Source: Chitinophagaceae bacterium
GTDB taxonomy: Bacteria > Bacteroidota > Bacteroidia > Chitinophagales > Chitinophagaceae
DNA: 64,000 bases
Assembly: GCA_947455215.1 (NCBI GenBank)
Contig: CANGNA010000010.1
Span: 1 to 64,000 of the forward strand
Direction: 5' to 3'
Position numbers and translations under genes: made by a program. Positions within the stretch are counted from its first letter, which is position 1. The number at the start of each line of letters is the position of its first letter. Below, in pieces: positions 1-10,100 of the stretch. The notes beneath the pieces are model-generated. The model was not told the DNA's origin, searched no databases, and worked only from the letters and a program-made list of their open reading frames with translations.

Positions 1-657
1 AATGGTGCCTATATGAAGGGAACCAACACGTTCGGTACGTGCGCCATCGTATCTATCGATACGCTGAGTTCGCCGCATATGCTTATCGTACGTTTTGGTA
101 ACGAAAATTGCGTGTGCCTGGATGGTAAGAGCCGCAGGGGTACTATATCGGTTTCTTATTCAGGACACTACACAGACTCTAACCAGATACACACGATCAC
201 TTACGATAATTACTACGTAAACAACATACAGCTGTCTGGTAATACCAAGGTTACCCGTGTAGACACTACTGTTGTTGGCAACTGGTACTACAGGGTATTG
301 GTTAACGACACCATGACGCTCAGCCCGAACGTTTATGTTACCTGGAAGGGCGCACTTACCCGTAAGTGGATAAGCGGCTATGGTTCAGGCGACAGGAGCG
401 ATGATGCTTTCTCTATATCCGGTAACGCTACGCTTGTAAGGCCTAACGGTCACTTGTTTGCCTGCGATATCCAGACACCACTGAAGTTTGCGCTTGACTG
501 TAATTATGCCGAATCAGGCGTGGTGAATGTTACCGGCTTCAACGGCGAAACACGTGTGCTGAACTACGCGCTGGGTGCCAATACTCCCGGTCAGTGCGAT
601 AATTTTGCACAGCTGAATATTGGCGTACACGTGTACCAGCTGGCTATGAGTTATTAA
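1..657 (+). CDS. C-terminal part of a probable surface lipoprotein, function unknown (partial)
   Basis: The reading frame is open at base 1, so the N-terminus and any signal peptide lie outside the window; the ATG at 13 is probably internal. About 218 residues are visible. They are rich in Thr, Asn, Tyr and Gly, with alternating beta-strand-like stretches and short motifs such as NCVCLDGKSRRG and DDAFSISGNA. This resembles a common Bacteroidota family of secreted or lipid-anchored beta-rich proteins for which I know no established function. A strong hairpin terminator follows the stop codon at 655-657. The family resemblance is from memory of the pattern, not from a search. Confidence 0.6.
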   Translation, partial: NGAYMKGTNTFGTCAIVSIDTLSSPHMLIVRFGNENCVCLDGKSRRGTISVSYSGHYTDSNQIHTITYDNYYVNNIQLSGNTKVTRVDTTVVGNWYYRVLVNDTMTLSPNVYVTWKGALTRKWISGYGSGDRSDDAFSISGNATLVRPNGHLFACDIQTPLKFALDCNYAESGVVNVTGFNGETRVLNYALGANTPGQCDNFAQLNIGVHVYQLAMSY

Positions 658-683
658 TACAAATTGTCACGATATTATCACGG

Positions 684-708
684 ACAGGCGGCTTTTGCCG
701 CCTGTTTT
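684..708 (+). terminator. Intrinsic terminator after the first gene
   Basis: A perfect 9-bp stem (ACAGGCGGC, 684-692, with GCCGCCTGT, 697-705) encloses a TTTT loop and is followed by TTT. It lies 27 bases after the stop codon of the partial gene and separates it from the NHL-repeat gene. Confidence 0.8.
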
Positions 709-813
709 CGTATGTGCCTGCCATTCATCAACTTTTCCGACCGTTGGTCAACAATAATCGTTTCCCGGCTTTTCGAGGTGGTAATTTTAGTACAGAAGTA
801 CATGTAGTAAAAA

Positions 814-823
814 GGAAAGGAGG
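814..823 (+). promoter_or_regulatory. Shine-Dalgarno sequence that fixes the NHL gene start
   Basis: GGAAAGGAGG ends 4 bases before the ATG at 828. Strong Shine-Dalgarno sequences are unusual in Bacteroidota, so this one argues clearly for 828 rather than the in-frame ATG at 714. Confidence 0.6.
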
Positions 824-827
824 CTTT

Positions 828-1976
828 ATGACACGGTGTAGTATGGGAATGGTGATCGTAGCGATAATGGCATTGGGCCTGCCAATGGCAAATGCCCAGA
901 CGATAACAGTATTTGCTGGCAGTGGTAGCCAAACATATAACGGAGAGCATATTGCAGCGGTAGCTGCCGGCATAGGCAAGGCCGCCGCCGGAGCAATGGA
1001 TGAACAGGGCAACCTGTTCTATGCCGATGCCGTAAACAATCGTATCAGGAAGATAGATGCCGGTGGCAAGGTGTTTACCATTGCCGGTAACGGTATAGCT
1101 GGTTACACGCCCGATGGTGTGCAGGCTACGGATGCAGCTATCAGTCAACCATCGGCCATAGCTATTGATGCGGAAGGCAATATTTACTTTGCAGAATACC
1201 TGAACGCAGTCGTCAGGAAAATAGATAAGCAGGGCATATTGACAACTGTGGCAGGTAGTGCTGTAAGCGGATACTACGGTAATACCCGCCCGGCTACAGA
1301 GGCTAAGTTACAGGGGCCTTCGGGGCTGGCTATAGACAAGGCCGGCAACTTATATATAGCTGATGCGGACAACAATTGTGTGCGTAAGGTAGATAAGGCA
1401 ACAGGCATCATCACCATATATGCAGGCAATGCCAAAGGCCATGGCACAGGCCTGGGTGGCTATAGCGGCGATGGGGGCAAGGCTATAGCCGCGCATCTGA
1501 ACCAGCCAGGCAGTCTTACTTTTGATGAAGCAGGCAACCTCTATATTTCCGATTGCTTTAATCATTGTATACGGAAGGTGACTCCGGCAGGTATCATCAG
1601 TACTGTTGCAGGTACAGGCCAGCCCGGTTTTAACGGAGATGGGAATGTGGCGACCACAGCTCAGCTGAGCTTTCCTGATGGGTTGGCCGTAGACAAAGAG
1701 GGTAACCTGTACATATCAGATAACGGCAACAGCCGCCTAAGGGTAGTGAACAAGGCAGGCATAATAAACACAGCAGCAGGTAACGGGGAAGTGAACCGCA
1801 ATTTTGGCAAGCCGGGTTTTGTAGTGCTCAATAACGACGGCGATCTGTTGGTGGGCGATAATTCCAGGATACGGTTGGTAAAAGATACACGGGGTGGCGT
1901 AGCGCATACCCCCTGTACAAATACCAACAGCCATGTTTCTTCTTCAGCTATGTCTGTATCCGGTGGTGGCCTGTAA
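828..1976 (+). CDS. Secreted NHL-repeat beta-propeller protein
   Basis: The 382-residue protein begins with a clear signal peptide (residues 1-23, ending MANA|Q). The rest consists of about five or six NHL-type blades with recurring cores such as GLAIDKAGNLYIADADNNCV, SLTFDEAGNLYISD and GLAVDKEGNLYISD, alternating with VAGTGQPGFNGDG-like turns. NHL propellers are usually binding scaffolds in the periplasm or at the surface; the ligand is unknown. The start at 828 is chosen because it is followed by the signal peptide and preceded by GGAAAGGAGG. An in-frame ATG at 714 would add 38 residues that lie before the signal peptide. No T9SS sorting domain is visible: the C-terminus is a Ser/Thr/Gly tail. 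It converges on the aminotransferase gene with only 5 bases between the two stop codons. Confidence 0.8.
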   Translation: MTRCSMGMVIVAIMALGLPMANAQTITVFAGSGSQTYNGEHIAAVAAGIGKAAAGAMDEQGNLFYADAVNNRIRKIDAGGKVFTIAGNGIAGYTPDGVQATDAAISQPSAIAIDAEGNIYFAEYLNAVVRKIDKQGILTTVAGSAVSGYYGNTRPATEAKLQGPSGLAIDKAGNLYIADADNNCVRKVDKATGIITIYAGNAKGHGTGLGGYSGDGGKAIAAHLNQPGSLTFDEAGNLYISDCFNHCIRKVTPAGIISTVAGTGQPGFNGDGNVATTAQLSFPDGLAVDKEGNLYISDNGNSRLRVVNKAGIINTAAGNGEVNRNFGKPGFVVLNNDGDLLVGDNSRIRLVKDTRGGVAHTPCTNTNSHVSSSAMSVSGGGL

Positions 1977-1981
1977 TGCTA

Positions 1982-3154
1982 TCAGATGCAGCTGAGCAAT
2001 ATGCTGCAAGCTTGCTTTATTTCTTCTTCGGTAATGGTAAGCGGTGGTGCTATGCGGATGCAGTTGGCAGCGAACAGGAACCAGTCGGAAAACAGGCCCT
2101 GTGCCAGGCAGCGCTGTAATACCTGCAGTACAGCATCAGCACTATCCAGCTCTACCGCCATCAGCAAGCCTTTGCTACGTACTGCCCTTATATTTTTATG
2201 TTGTAACAGCGAGCGGAACAATGCTTCTTTTGCAGCCACACCTTCAGTGATCTGTTCGTCTATCAATGCCTGCATACCTGCCAGGCCGGCAGCGCACGAC
2301 ACAGGGTGGCCACCAAATGTGGTGATGTGCCCCAACACAGGATTATCGCTAAAGACACTCATCAGTGTATGCGATGCCACAAACGCACCCAATGGCATAC
2401 CTCCGCCAAGGGCTTTGCCCAGCAGCACTATATCTGGCACTACATTGTAGTGTTCAAAGCTCCATAGTTTACCCGTTCGGCCAAAGCCACATTGTATCTC
2501 ATCCAGTACCAGTAACGTGCCTGTGGCTGTGCATTTTTCGCGTACGCGCTGCAGCCAGTTATTTTTCGGTTCTATTATTCCGGCCTCTGCCTGTATGGTC
2601 TCCAGCACCACACACGATGTATTTTCGTTGATGGCTGCTATCAGTTCTTCAGAATTATAGTCGTAGTGCCATACACCAGGCAACAATGGCCTGAAGGCAT
2701 TGCGCCAATACTCATCGCCCATAATGCTTAAAGCACCCATGGTGTGTCCATGATAGCTGTTGTTGCAGCATATGACCTCTGTACGGCCCGTTGCACGGCG
2801 GGCAAGCTTCAATGCCCCTTCTGTGGCTTCGGAGCCCGAATTGGTAAAGTACACACAATCAAGAGCCGCTGGCAGAAGATCGGCCAGCAGCTTGGCATAA
2901 CGCACCTGGGGGCTCTGCACCAGTTCTCCGTATACCATTATATGCAGGTATTGGTCGGCCTGCTCCTTTATCGCAGCAACAACCTTGGGATGCCTGTGCC
3001 CCACATTACAAACGCTGATACCGCCAATGATATCCAGGTATTCTTTACCATCGGCACCGTACATTTTAGTGCCGCTGGCCGATGTTATTTCCAATGCCAG
3101 CGGTGCCGGCGATGTTGGTGCAAGATGCTGCTGAAATAATTGCCTGTTATTCAT
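1982..3154 (-). CDS. Class III PLP-dependent aminotransferase (acetylornithine/4-aminobutyrate type)
   Basis: The 390-residue protein has the fold-type I, class III aminotransferase layout. An N-terminal substrate region with [20 protein letters not shown] is followed by the phosphate-binding [27 protein letters not shown], the [15 protein letters not shown] aspartate motif near residue 218, and the Schiff-base lysine in [13 protein letters not shown] near residue 247. Such enzymes move an amino group from an omega-amino acid, ornithine derivative or similar donor to a keto acid in the cytosol. The substrate cannot be read from sequence, and no arginine or GABA pathway genes are nearby, so I give no gene symbol. 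Its start overlaps the end of the CCA-adding enzyme gene by 8 bases, so the two are probably translated from one mRNA. Confidence 0.88.
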   Translation of the reverse strand: MNNRQLFQQHLAPTSPAPLALEITSASGTKMYGADGKEYLDIIGGISVCNVGHRHPKVVAAIKEQADQYLHIMVYGELVQSPQVRYAKLLADLLPAALDCVYFTNSGSEATEGALKLARRATGRTEVICCNNSYHGHTMGALSIMGDEYWRNAFRPLLPGVWHYDYNSEELIAAINENTSCVVLETIQAEAGIIEPKNNWLQRVREKCTATGTLLVLDEIQCGFGRTGKLWSFEHYNVVPDIVLLGKALGGGMPLGAFVASHTLMSVFSDNPVLGHITTFGGHPVSCAAGLAGMQALIDEQITEGVAAKEALFRSLLQHKNIRAVRSKGLLMAVELDSADAVLQVLQRCLAQGLFSDWFLFAANCIRIAPPLTITEEEIKQACSILLSCI

Positions 3155-4571
3155 GTTTTGCCGGTTGCAGGTTCAGTTCCTGTGCTTTAGTGAGCAGCAG
3201 CTGGTAGGCTGCATCGTATGTATTGGGTATGATGCCGTCCAGTATGGCCTCCCGTATTGTCGTCTTCAGGATGCCTACCTGGCGCGATGGTTCCAGCCCG
3301 AAGAGCTGCATGATCTCGTCGCCCGATATAGGTGGTTGCCAGTTGCGTATCTTATCACTTTCTTCAACTGCCACTAGCCTGGTCTTCACCATCTCAAAAT
3401 TCTCGAGATACCGTTTTACCTTTTGTTTGTTTTTAGAGGTGATGTCGCTCTCGCACAATATCATCAGGTCCTCCAGGTCGTCGCCGGCATCAAAGAGCAG
3501 GCGCCTCATGGCAGAGTCTGTTATGTCTTCTTTGCTCAGGCTGATGGGCCGCAAATGCAGCGCTACCAACTTGGCCACGTACTTCATCTTCTCGTTTTGC
3601 GGCAGCTTCAGTTGTTTGAATATCTTCGGCGTCATGCGCTCGCCCACAACCTCGTGGCCGTGGAATGTCCAGCCATGGCCTTCTTCAAAGCGTTTGGTAG
3701 CGGGCTTGCCTATATCATGCAGCAGGGCAGCCCAGCGCAGCCACAGGTCGTTGCTGCGTGCTGCGGCATTGTCTATTACCTGCAGCGTATGGTAGAAATT
3801 GTCTTTGTGCCCCTTACCGTCAATAAATTCAGCCCCGGCCAATGCCACCATCTGTGGAAAGAAGTGGTGTAACAGCCCGGTGCGATAGAGCATGTCCAGG
3901 CCTATAGATGGTTTGGGCGCTGCCATTATCTTGTTCAGCTCGTCGGTAATGCGTTCCTGCGAAATGATCTTGATGCGCTCTGCATTAGTAGTTATGGAGC
4001 GGAAGGTCTCCGGCACTATGTCAAAATTCAGCTGGGTGGCAAACCGTATGGCCCGCATCATACGCAAAGGGTCGTCCGAGAAGGTCACATCGGGTCCCAG
4101 CGGTGTGCGGATGAGTTTATTGTCCAGGTCTTTAAGTCCGTTAAAAGGGTCTGTAAGCTTGCCGTAATCGCCGGGGTTAAGGCTTATGGCCAATGCGTTG
4201 ATGGTAAAGTCTCTGCGTAGCTGGTCGTCTTCTATTGTCCCCGGTTCTACGTCGGGCTTACGGGAGTCCGCCCTGTAAGATTCTTTACGGGCCCCTACAA
4301 ACTCCACATCAAAATCGTGGTAGCGGAAATGTGCCGTACCAAAATTCTTAAAGTAGCTCACCGTCATTTTTGGCGATAGTTTTGCCGCAGCCAGTTGGGC
4401 CAGGGCTATCCCATCGCCGGTACATACAATATCGGCATCCTTGGTAGGCCTGCCCAGTAACTTATCTCTTACAAAGCCGCCTATCAGGTAGCATTGCACA
4501 TTCAGCTCTGTTGCTGCCTTGCTAACTATTTCGAAGATTTTATTCTCTTCAGGCGTGCAAACAATTTCCAT
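3147..4571 (-). CDS. cca: CCA tRNA nucleotidyltransferase / poly(A) polymerase family protein with HD domain
   Basis: This 474-residue cytosolic enzyme adds or repairs the 3' CCA end of tRNAs. The class II nucleotidyltransferase core is clear: [20 protein letters not shown] (residues about 32-51) carries the GG motif and the metal-binding DxD, and [10 protein letters not shown] follows near residue 119. A tRNA-binding head comes next. An HD phosphohydrolase domain then contains [10 protein letters not shown] and [13 protein letters not shown], with a further FHGHEVVG histidine motif. The length fits bacterial HD-containing members. The start codon is at 4571, and the upstream gap carries a duplicated hairpin. 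It overlaps the aminotransferase gene downstream. Confidence 0.92.
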   Translation of the reverse strand: MEIVCTPEENKIFEIVSKAATELNVQCYLIGGFVRDKLLGRPTKDADIVCTGDGIALAQLAAAKLSPKMTVSYFKNFGTAHFRYHDFDVEFVGARKESYRADSRKPDVEPGTIEDDQLRRDFTINALAISLNPGDYGKLTDPFNGLKDLDNKLIRTPLGPDVTFSDDPLRMMRAIRFATQLNFDIVPETFRSITTNAERIKIISQERITDELNKIMAAPKPSIGLDMLYRTGLLHHFFPQMVALAGAEFIDGKGHKDNFYHTLQVIDNAAARSNDLWLRWAALLHDIGKPATKRFEEGHGWTFHGHEVVGERMTPKIFKQLKLPQNEKMKYVAKLVALHLRPISLSKEDITDSAMRRLLFDAGDDLEDLMILCESDITSKNKQKVKRYLENFEMVKTRLVAVEESDKIRNWQPPISGDEIMQLFGLEPSRQVGILKTTIREAILDGIIPNTYDAAYQLLLTKAQELNLQPAKHE

Positions 4572-4652
4572 ACGGCGGCAAAACTATGATACAGGCGGCA
4601 GATATGAAAGATAAAAGCCTGTAATTGAATAATGAAAGTGTCATAAAAAGCA

Positions 4653-4703
4653 TAAGACTCCAGAGAACTGAAGTCTTATTTACACCTTATGAAAAATATA
4701 CCC
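4653..4703. repeat. 51-bp hairpin repeat, copy 1
   Basis: This unit matches the copy at 4791-4841 in 50 of 51 bases. Its first part is an inverted repeat (ATAAGACT ... AGTCTTAT, 8 bp, with an inner CAG/CTG pair around AGAA). Read on the minus strand, the unit starts with GGGTATATTTTTC, which resembles a -7 box, and ends with the hairpin followed by TGCTTTTTATG. Confidence 0.85.
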
Positions 4704-4790
4704 GATATAAATTTAGATAAAATCTTTTGAATAAAAACAAAAAAAATAAAATTATTTTCCTGTAAATCTTTGGGTCTCAGGCAAAAAAAA

Positions 4791-4841
4791 TAAGACTCCA
4801 GAGAACTGAAGCCTTATTTACACCTTATGAAAAATATACCC
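4791..4841. repeat. 51-bp hairpin repeat, copy 2, with minus-strand terminator
   Basis: This is the second copy of the unit at 4653-4703. The single difference (T to C in the right arm) makes an A/C mismatch in plus-strand RNA but a permitted G-U pair in minus-strand RNA. On the minus strand the hairpin is followed directly by eight T residues (plus-strand A run 4783-4790), the classic form of an intrinsic terminator. Confidence 0.85.
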
Positions 4842-4966
4842 ACAACAAATGTCGGAACTATTTTTGAATTGCCAACTTTTCAATTGTTAATTTTTTATTT
4901 TTCGAAAAGTAATGTTAAAGAAATATGGTTTATAAAATCAGGTACGGGTATTGCTCTTTAGCTGAT

Positions 4967-5536
4967 ATGGAAAGAACATCAAAGATCGGTACGCTGTTAC
5001 TGGGTTTTATCCTGGCCACTACAAGTACATATGCCCAGGTATCTGATACACTTTATGGCGGACAATTGCAGGAAGTAAAGATCAGAAGCCGCTGGAAGAA
5101 CGACGTTGAGCGATATCATTATAACCAAACCAAATACTACGTTACTACTATCTTGCCTTACCTTAATGCATCTACAGCGCTGTTCAATGAGGTAAGCCGG
5201 AAAGAGGCAGATCCGAATATATCGAGGAGAGAATACAAGCAATTCATTGCCCGCAAGCAGGAGGAAATGAAGACGCAGTTCGAGGATAAGATCAAAGCAT
5301 TGAACGTAACACAGGGTGCCCTGCTGGTGAAGCTTATAGCGCGGCAAACCGACCTGAACATCTATAAAATGGTATCGGAAGTAAAGAACCCCGTTGCAGC
5401 CATGAAATGGCAAAGCTGGGCCTTGCTGAATGGCTTGAACCTGGACAGGAAATATCACCCTGAAGAAGAGCCCATGCTGGAAAATATAATGGAAGACCTT
5501 GGTTACCCCCTACCCGCAAGTTATGCGAAGAATTAA
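4967..5536 (+). CDS. DUF4294-family exported protein
   Basis: The 189-residue protein starts with a signal peptide (MERTSKIGTLLLGFILATTS, then TYAQ). The body is alpha-helical and charged, and has the conserved DUF4294 segment: TQGALLVKLIARQTDLNIYK, a WQSWALLNGLNLD stretch and a YHPEEEP motif near the C-terminus. DUF4294 is a Bacteroidota-specific family without an established role; the signal peptide places it in the periplasm or envelope. An ATG at 4925 would add 14 residues before the signal sequence, so 4967 is preferred. Its stop codon overlaps the stop of the converging membrane protein gene. Confidence 0.8.
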   Translation: MERTSKIGTLLLGFILATTSTYAQVSDTLYGGQLQEVKIRSRWKNDVERYHYNQTKYYVTTILPYLNASTALFNEVSRKEADPNISRREYKQFIARKQEEMKTQFEDKIKALNVTQGALLVKLIARQTDLNIYKMVSEVKNPVAAMKWQSWALLNGLNLDRKYHPEEEPMLENIMEDLGYPLPASYAKN

Positions 5537-7131
5537 GGGTTAAGCTCGAACAGCGTGGTACGGCCCGATGCAGAAGTATAGATACGGTGGTAATGCTGGC
5601 CAATGTACTGTTGCAGCCCATCGAATCCCGGATCGCCGGCAAATTTGCTCACGTATCCCCAAACGACAATATAGTTGATAGGTGTGCCTGAAGTGGCCAC
5701 GTAATGGTCTATATCAGCTGATGGCGGCAGCCCTTCTATGCCATTACCTGTCGATAGGTGAGCGTAGGGATTCATTTTATATTGCCACAACAATGGGAAA
5801 TAGCCGGTGTTGGCTTCGTAGTTATCCAGCAATATAAGTGGTTTGCTGCAGCCGGTATAGTGCAGTGCGTGTGTAAAAGAATAGTTCCTGTTGGCAATAG
5901 TATTGGCGTGGGTATTTACACCTTCAGGTGCCAGGTCCAGCGGCAGCACTACCGAATACGGCTTGATATAGGCCGCTACAGAGTTATAGTCTTTAACGGC
6001 ATCAGCCACATCATTCATTACGCCAAATCTGATAAATGACAGCGCAATAAAACAACACATCATCACCAGTCCGCCTGCATTCTTGATCTTCTGGGGCAAG
6101 GTATAAGCTGCTACAGTTCCTGCAATGGCCAGTAAGAACAACTGGGTACGCATAGTGATGAGTATGGCCCTGTGCATGAAGTTTTCGGGAAAGAACAGGT
6201 AGATGATAAGCAGAATGGCAAAGCTGTAGATAAAGCCGTCGTACTTATTCACCCATTCTTTTTGCCGTACGCGCATTACCAGCGCTACAATAAACATGGT
6301 AACGATAGTAAAGCCCGAGATAGCGGCAAACAACTCTTCCCTGGCGCTGGCAACGATACCATATTTATATTGCACTAATTCTACTGCCCGGTAAAAGTGA
6401 TGCTTCAATTCTATGCCTGCTCCGCCTTGCTTATCGGTGAACCAAAACATCAGTCCAACATAAGGTCCTATCAAAACGCCAAACTCTGCGGCGGCTCTTA
6501 TAAACTCGAACGCGCGCGGACGTTTAGATGACGTCGATGTGGCTATATGGGATATCAGTAGTGAAAAGCACGTGATGGCGCCAAAAGCAAAGGGCAGTAA
6601 TTGGGAAAAGAAAGTAAGCCCGGTGAAAACGAAGAACAGCAGGGTATTGATAGTGTTGCGTTGCGCTATGAAGCGCAGCCAGCTCCACACCATCCAGAAA
6701 TATAATGCTGTGCCCAGCGAGAAATTGTAAAAGCCTTTGGCAAGGGTGTGATGAAATACAAAGAGAAAAACAATGGTGATAATATAAGAGCTGCTACCAC
6801 TTACCTGTTTGATGACCTTATAAAAGCCTAATGCCAGTACCAACGCATAGATGGTAAGGAATAGCTTTTCTGCCACTACGGCACTGGCAAAGTACATGAA
6901 CCACCCCATAATGATGCTGGATAACCAGTTGGGATTAGGCGCATAGATGACATCGTAAAAACGCTGATAAAAGCTGGCATCGTGCCTGTTCCATATATCG
7001 TGCAGCACCTTGGCATTGTACAAGTGGCAGGGGCCGTCGCCGGTAAGGTAATAGGCAGGCCACCATATCTGCACCAGGCACATGGCTATTCCGGCTATCA
7101 TTAAGGTATATAACAACTTTACCCTGGGCAT
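5533..7131 (-). CDS. Polytopic membrane protein, GT-C glycosyltransferase-like
   Basis: The 532-residue protein has about ten to twelve hydrophobic segments spread from residue 7 to about 365, followed by a soluble C-terminal domain of about 150 residues. An early extracytoplasmic loop contains YLTGDGPCHLYNAKVLHDIW, an acidic loop after the first helix such as is seen in GT-C transferases (ArnT/PMT type). The family assignment is only an inference from topology. It lies 38 bases downstream of sprA on the same strand and may share its transcript, but nothing shows that it works with the T9SS. Confidence 0.6.
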   Translation of the reverse strand: MPRVKLLYTLMIAGIAMCLVQIWWPAYYLTGDGPCHLYNAKVLHDIWNRHDASFYQRFYDVIYAPNPNWLSSIIMGWFMYFASAVVAEKLFLTIYALVLALGFYKVIKQVSGSSSYIITIVFLFVFHHTLAKGFYNFSLGTALYFWMVWSWLRFIAQRNTINTLLFFVFTGLTFFSQLLPFAFGAITCFSLLISHIATSTSSKRPRAFEFIRAAAEFGVLIGPYVGLMFWFTDKQGGAGIELKHHFYRAVELVQYKYGIVASAREELFAAISGFTIVTMFIVALVMRVRQKEWVNKYDGFIYSFAILLIIYLFFPENFMHRAILITMRTQLFLLAIAGTVAAYTLPQKIKNAGGLVMMCCFIALSFIRFGVMNDVADAVKDYNSVAAYIKPYSVVLPLDLAPEGVNTHANTIANRNYSFTHALHYTGCSKPLILLDNYEANTGYFPLLWQYKMNPYAHLSTGNGIEGLPPSADIDHYVATSGTPINYIVVWGYVSKFAGDPGFDGLQQYIGQHYHRIYTSASGRTTLFELNP

Positions 7132-7169
7132 CCTGTTTTTATTATGGCGCTTATATTATACCGCTACCG

Positions 7170-10100
7170 TTACTGTGCAAAGATAAAGCGCAACGTTACA
7201 CCGGCCTTGGTGTTTGTGGTAGGGTACGATGTAGATACGTAAGGTACTGTTTGCTGGCGATCGAAGAAGAAATGGAGCGTAAGCTTGGAGTTTACCGCAT
7301 AGTCTACGGATGGTGATATACGCAGCACCTTCTGTCCGCGCGACGTAACACTGATGTTGTTGGCGAGGAAGGTATTGCTGTTCTTATCATCGCGCAGGCC
7401 TATGTCCATTTTAAAGATCAGCTCGTTCTTCAGTTTCTGTATACCAAACACTTCAAATGGCAGTTTTACACCCTTCTTCCTGAAGCCAAATCCTATTACG
7501 TATTCTGTACTGGCGTTCTCGCTTACCTGGTAATCTATCAGGCTAAGGCTCATCGTCTTCGATTTCCTTATTTCGAACTTAGCAGTAAAATTGTTCTTCA
7601 TGGCCAGGTCTATACCTATCAGCGGGTTGAATGCCTGCTGTATGGTAACGTTAGGTACCTGGAAGAACGGCACATAGTTATGCGAGTTCGAATCGATGAA
7701 TGATGGGAAGCCCAGGCCATACAGGTCTTTGTACAGCAACGATGAGTTGAAACCATTCATAGACATGCTACCCGTATAGTTGTGCGTAATGGTAAGGTTG
7801 TTCAGGTACTTGGCGAAGAACGGATATTTGCTCAGGCCATTGTACTGCACCTTCCAGTTAGGCAGCGGATTGAAGTACTTGAATGGATTGTCGGATATGG
7901 TTGTATGCTTATAGTCTACCAGCGCCTGGGTTTGTGCACTGTTGCCGGTAAAGGCAGCAATGAACGCCGGTATCAGTACATCCTGGGAGAACTGCGTATA
8001 GCCCTTGGTATAATTAGGGTTAGCAGGGTCAGGCAATCCGTTGGTATACGGGTTGCTGCTACCCAGACGGGTAGATATGATCTCCCTGTTGGCCAGGAAC
8101 TGGTTGTACACATCAGAGTATACTGCAGTATTCTTCATGATCGTTTTAACCGCTATATAGCTGATGTTGAACGATCCATTCTCGTACGGGTTAAAATGAT
8201 GGAACTCGCCGGTGCCGGTGTCCTTGAACAGCTCGTTGTGCGATTTGCTGAAACTCTTGCTCAAAGAAAGGTCTATCCTGAAGTCTTTGAACGGAACAAG
8301 GGTTGCCGTACCTGTAAGGTTAGAGGTATAGGTCTGCTGGAACTGGGCATTGAACAGGGAATCCCTGGTCAGCTTGCCTTCGGTGGCTTTTTGCTCCAGC
8401 CATGCCGCTGTAGGCTGGTAGCCATAAACATAGTTAAAGCCCGGCGCTGCAGAGTAGTTGTTCACACCCATAAAGCGTGTGCTGTCCAGGTAACCCGGTA
8501 ATATGGTGCCGCCTGTTTGCGTGTAGTTCACAGATACGCGGGTCAGCATGGTAAGTATATGCCCTGCCACACGCACAGGAGCCGACAGCTCGGGCAGCTT
8601 TGCACGGCGTGCTTTACGGGCAGCCTTACGTGCCTTCTTCTTTTTCAGCTTCTCGGCCTTATGCCATGCATGGTCTATAGAGTCCTGCAGGTCTACCAGC
8701 GAATCCAGTTGCTGATCTGTAAGCGATGCCGTATTGATGTTCTGGAACACATTTGGCGGGCCTGCCGGGGCAGTAGTGGTAGGTATATTATTGCCCTTGC
8801 CATTATTGTTACCGCCGGTGTTGCCTGTAGTGTTACCTGTGTTATTGCCTCCGTTGTTATTATTTCCGGTGCCGGTATTACCTGCATTATTGGCATTGCC
8901 ATTACCGCCCTTTGGTCCTCCTGTATTACCCTTAGGCCCGTTGTTGCCAGCGTTGCCTGTATTGTTGCCTCCGGTGGTGTTAGTATTACCTGTGCTGCTG
9001 TTGCCTGTATTATTGCCGGCATTATTGCCTGTAGAGGTGTTACCAGCCGGGTTAGGGTTGGTAGTATTATTGCCTGTTGCCGACCCGCTGGCTCCTGTAG
9101 TGCCGGTATTGCCTGCTGTGCCGCCGCCATTAGGTGCGCCGTTGGTATTGGTTGTGCCATTAGTACCAACTGTATTGCCACCCGGAGTATTTACACCATT
9201 ACCCGCACCTGGCCCGCCGTCGTCTACGTCTCCCTGTATCTGTGCGCCAGGCAATACCTTACCATTGCGCTTCAGGTCTTCTATCCGTGGCGCAGGGCCG
9301 GCAGGGCGGCCATTATTGCCCGGTACCGGTTCGTTTTTATTGCCCTGGTCGCCCCCCTTGCCCTTAGGACTCGGTTTGGCATTCAGTGCCCTCAGCCACC
9401 TCCATTTAGAGTATAGCTTGTTCATGTCCAGATCGCCCGATATCTGCTTGGTGTTGGTATTGCCAATGGTATTACCCAATTCATACGCCACAGGCGCAGC
9501 TCCCGTCCAGGTATAGTTGGCGGAATAGCTCATGCGTACGTTGATCCAGTCTGTTGCAGGCAATTTAGACAGCGGTACGGTATACGAGCTATTGAAAGTT
9601 TGGGTATAGGATGTGTTGTGCCCAAAGCGGCTGATAGCCCGCAGCACAGAGTCTTTCTTCTCCTTGGAATCAATGCGGCCATACGGCTCATCAAGGCGCG
9701 ATACATTCGTAGCGGTATAATCCAGCGAAAGAGACTTGGTCAGCTCCCATCGGGTATTATATACGCGTGTCCAGTTGAAGTTCTTATAGAAGGTGGATGG
9801 GCTCACATAGCCGGAACCGTCATTCAGGTCGCGCACACGTGTTTCCTCTACCAGCCTGTTCAGATCGTTACGGAGAGAGAAGCTGGATGGTAAAGGTTTT
9901 ATATTAAAGTCCTTCACCAACGCAAACCATTTAGACTTGGACTTGATGAGTTTCTTGAATGGTTCAATAGGCTTGGATGGCAGGCTGTACGTATAACCAA
10001 TACCCAGCTTCTGCGTATTGATATTATCCAGTGCTATAAGCGAGTTGTGCTTGAACTGGTTATTGTAAGAATAGGTAAAGTCGAAGTTCTTAACGCTCCA

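Larger units (their letters stand above)
4572..4966. other. A+T-rich divergent intergenic region
   Basis: This 395-base gap lies between the divergent cca (-) and DUF4294 (+) genes. It is strongly A+T-rich and holds two near-identical 51-bp units, each with a hairpin. A possible plus-strand -7 box, TATTTTTG, is at 4859-4866. Two short plus-strand frames begin with the same five codons (MKNIP) at 4689 (13 codons) and 4827 (44 codons) because they start inside the duplicated unit. I do not call either as a gene. Confidence 0.6.

Noticed and set aside
1860-1976. The NHL-repeat protein as truncated before a T9SS sorting domain
   Set aside because: The tail ends in a low-complexity Ser/Gly stretch with a normal stop, and no remnant of a sorting domain is seen in any frame of the 5-base gap or beyond.
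4827-4961. A 44-codon plus-strand frame starting inside the duplicated hairpin unit
   Set aside because: Composition is A+T-driven, no homology is recognised, and its first five codons are shared with the 4689 frame only because of the duplication.
8517-9416. A 299-codon plus-strand frame and similar long frames (such as 12621-13955) opposite sprA
   Set aside because: They are antisense to a clearly conserved SprA frame and their translations are rich in Cys, His and Arg runs with no domain signal. They arise from the low stop-codon frequency opposite biased codons.
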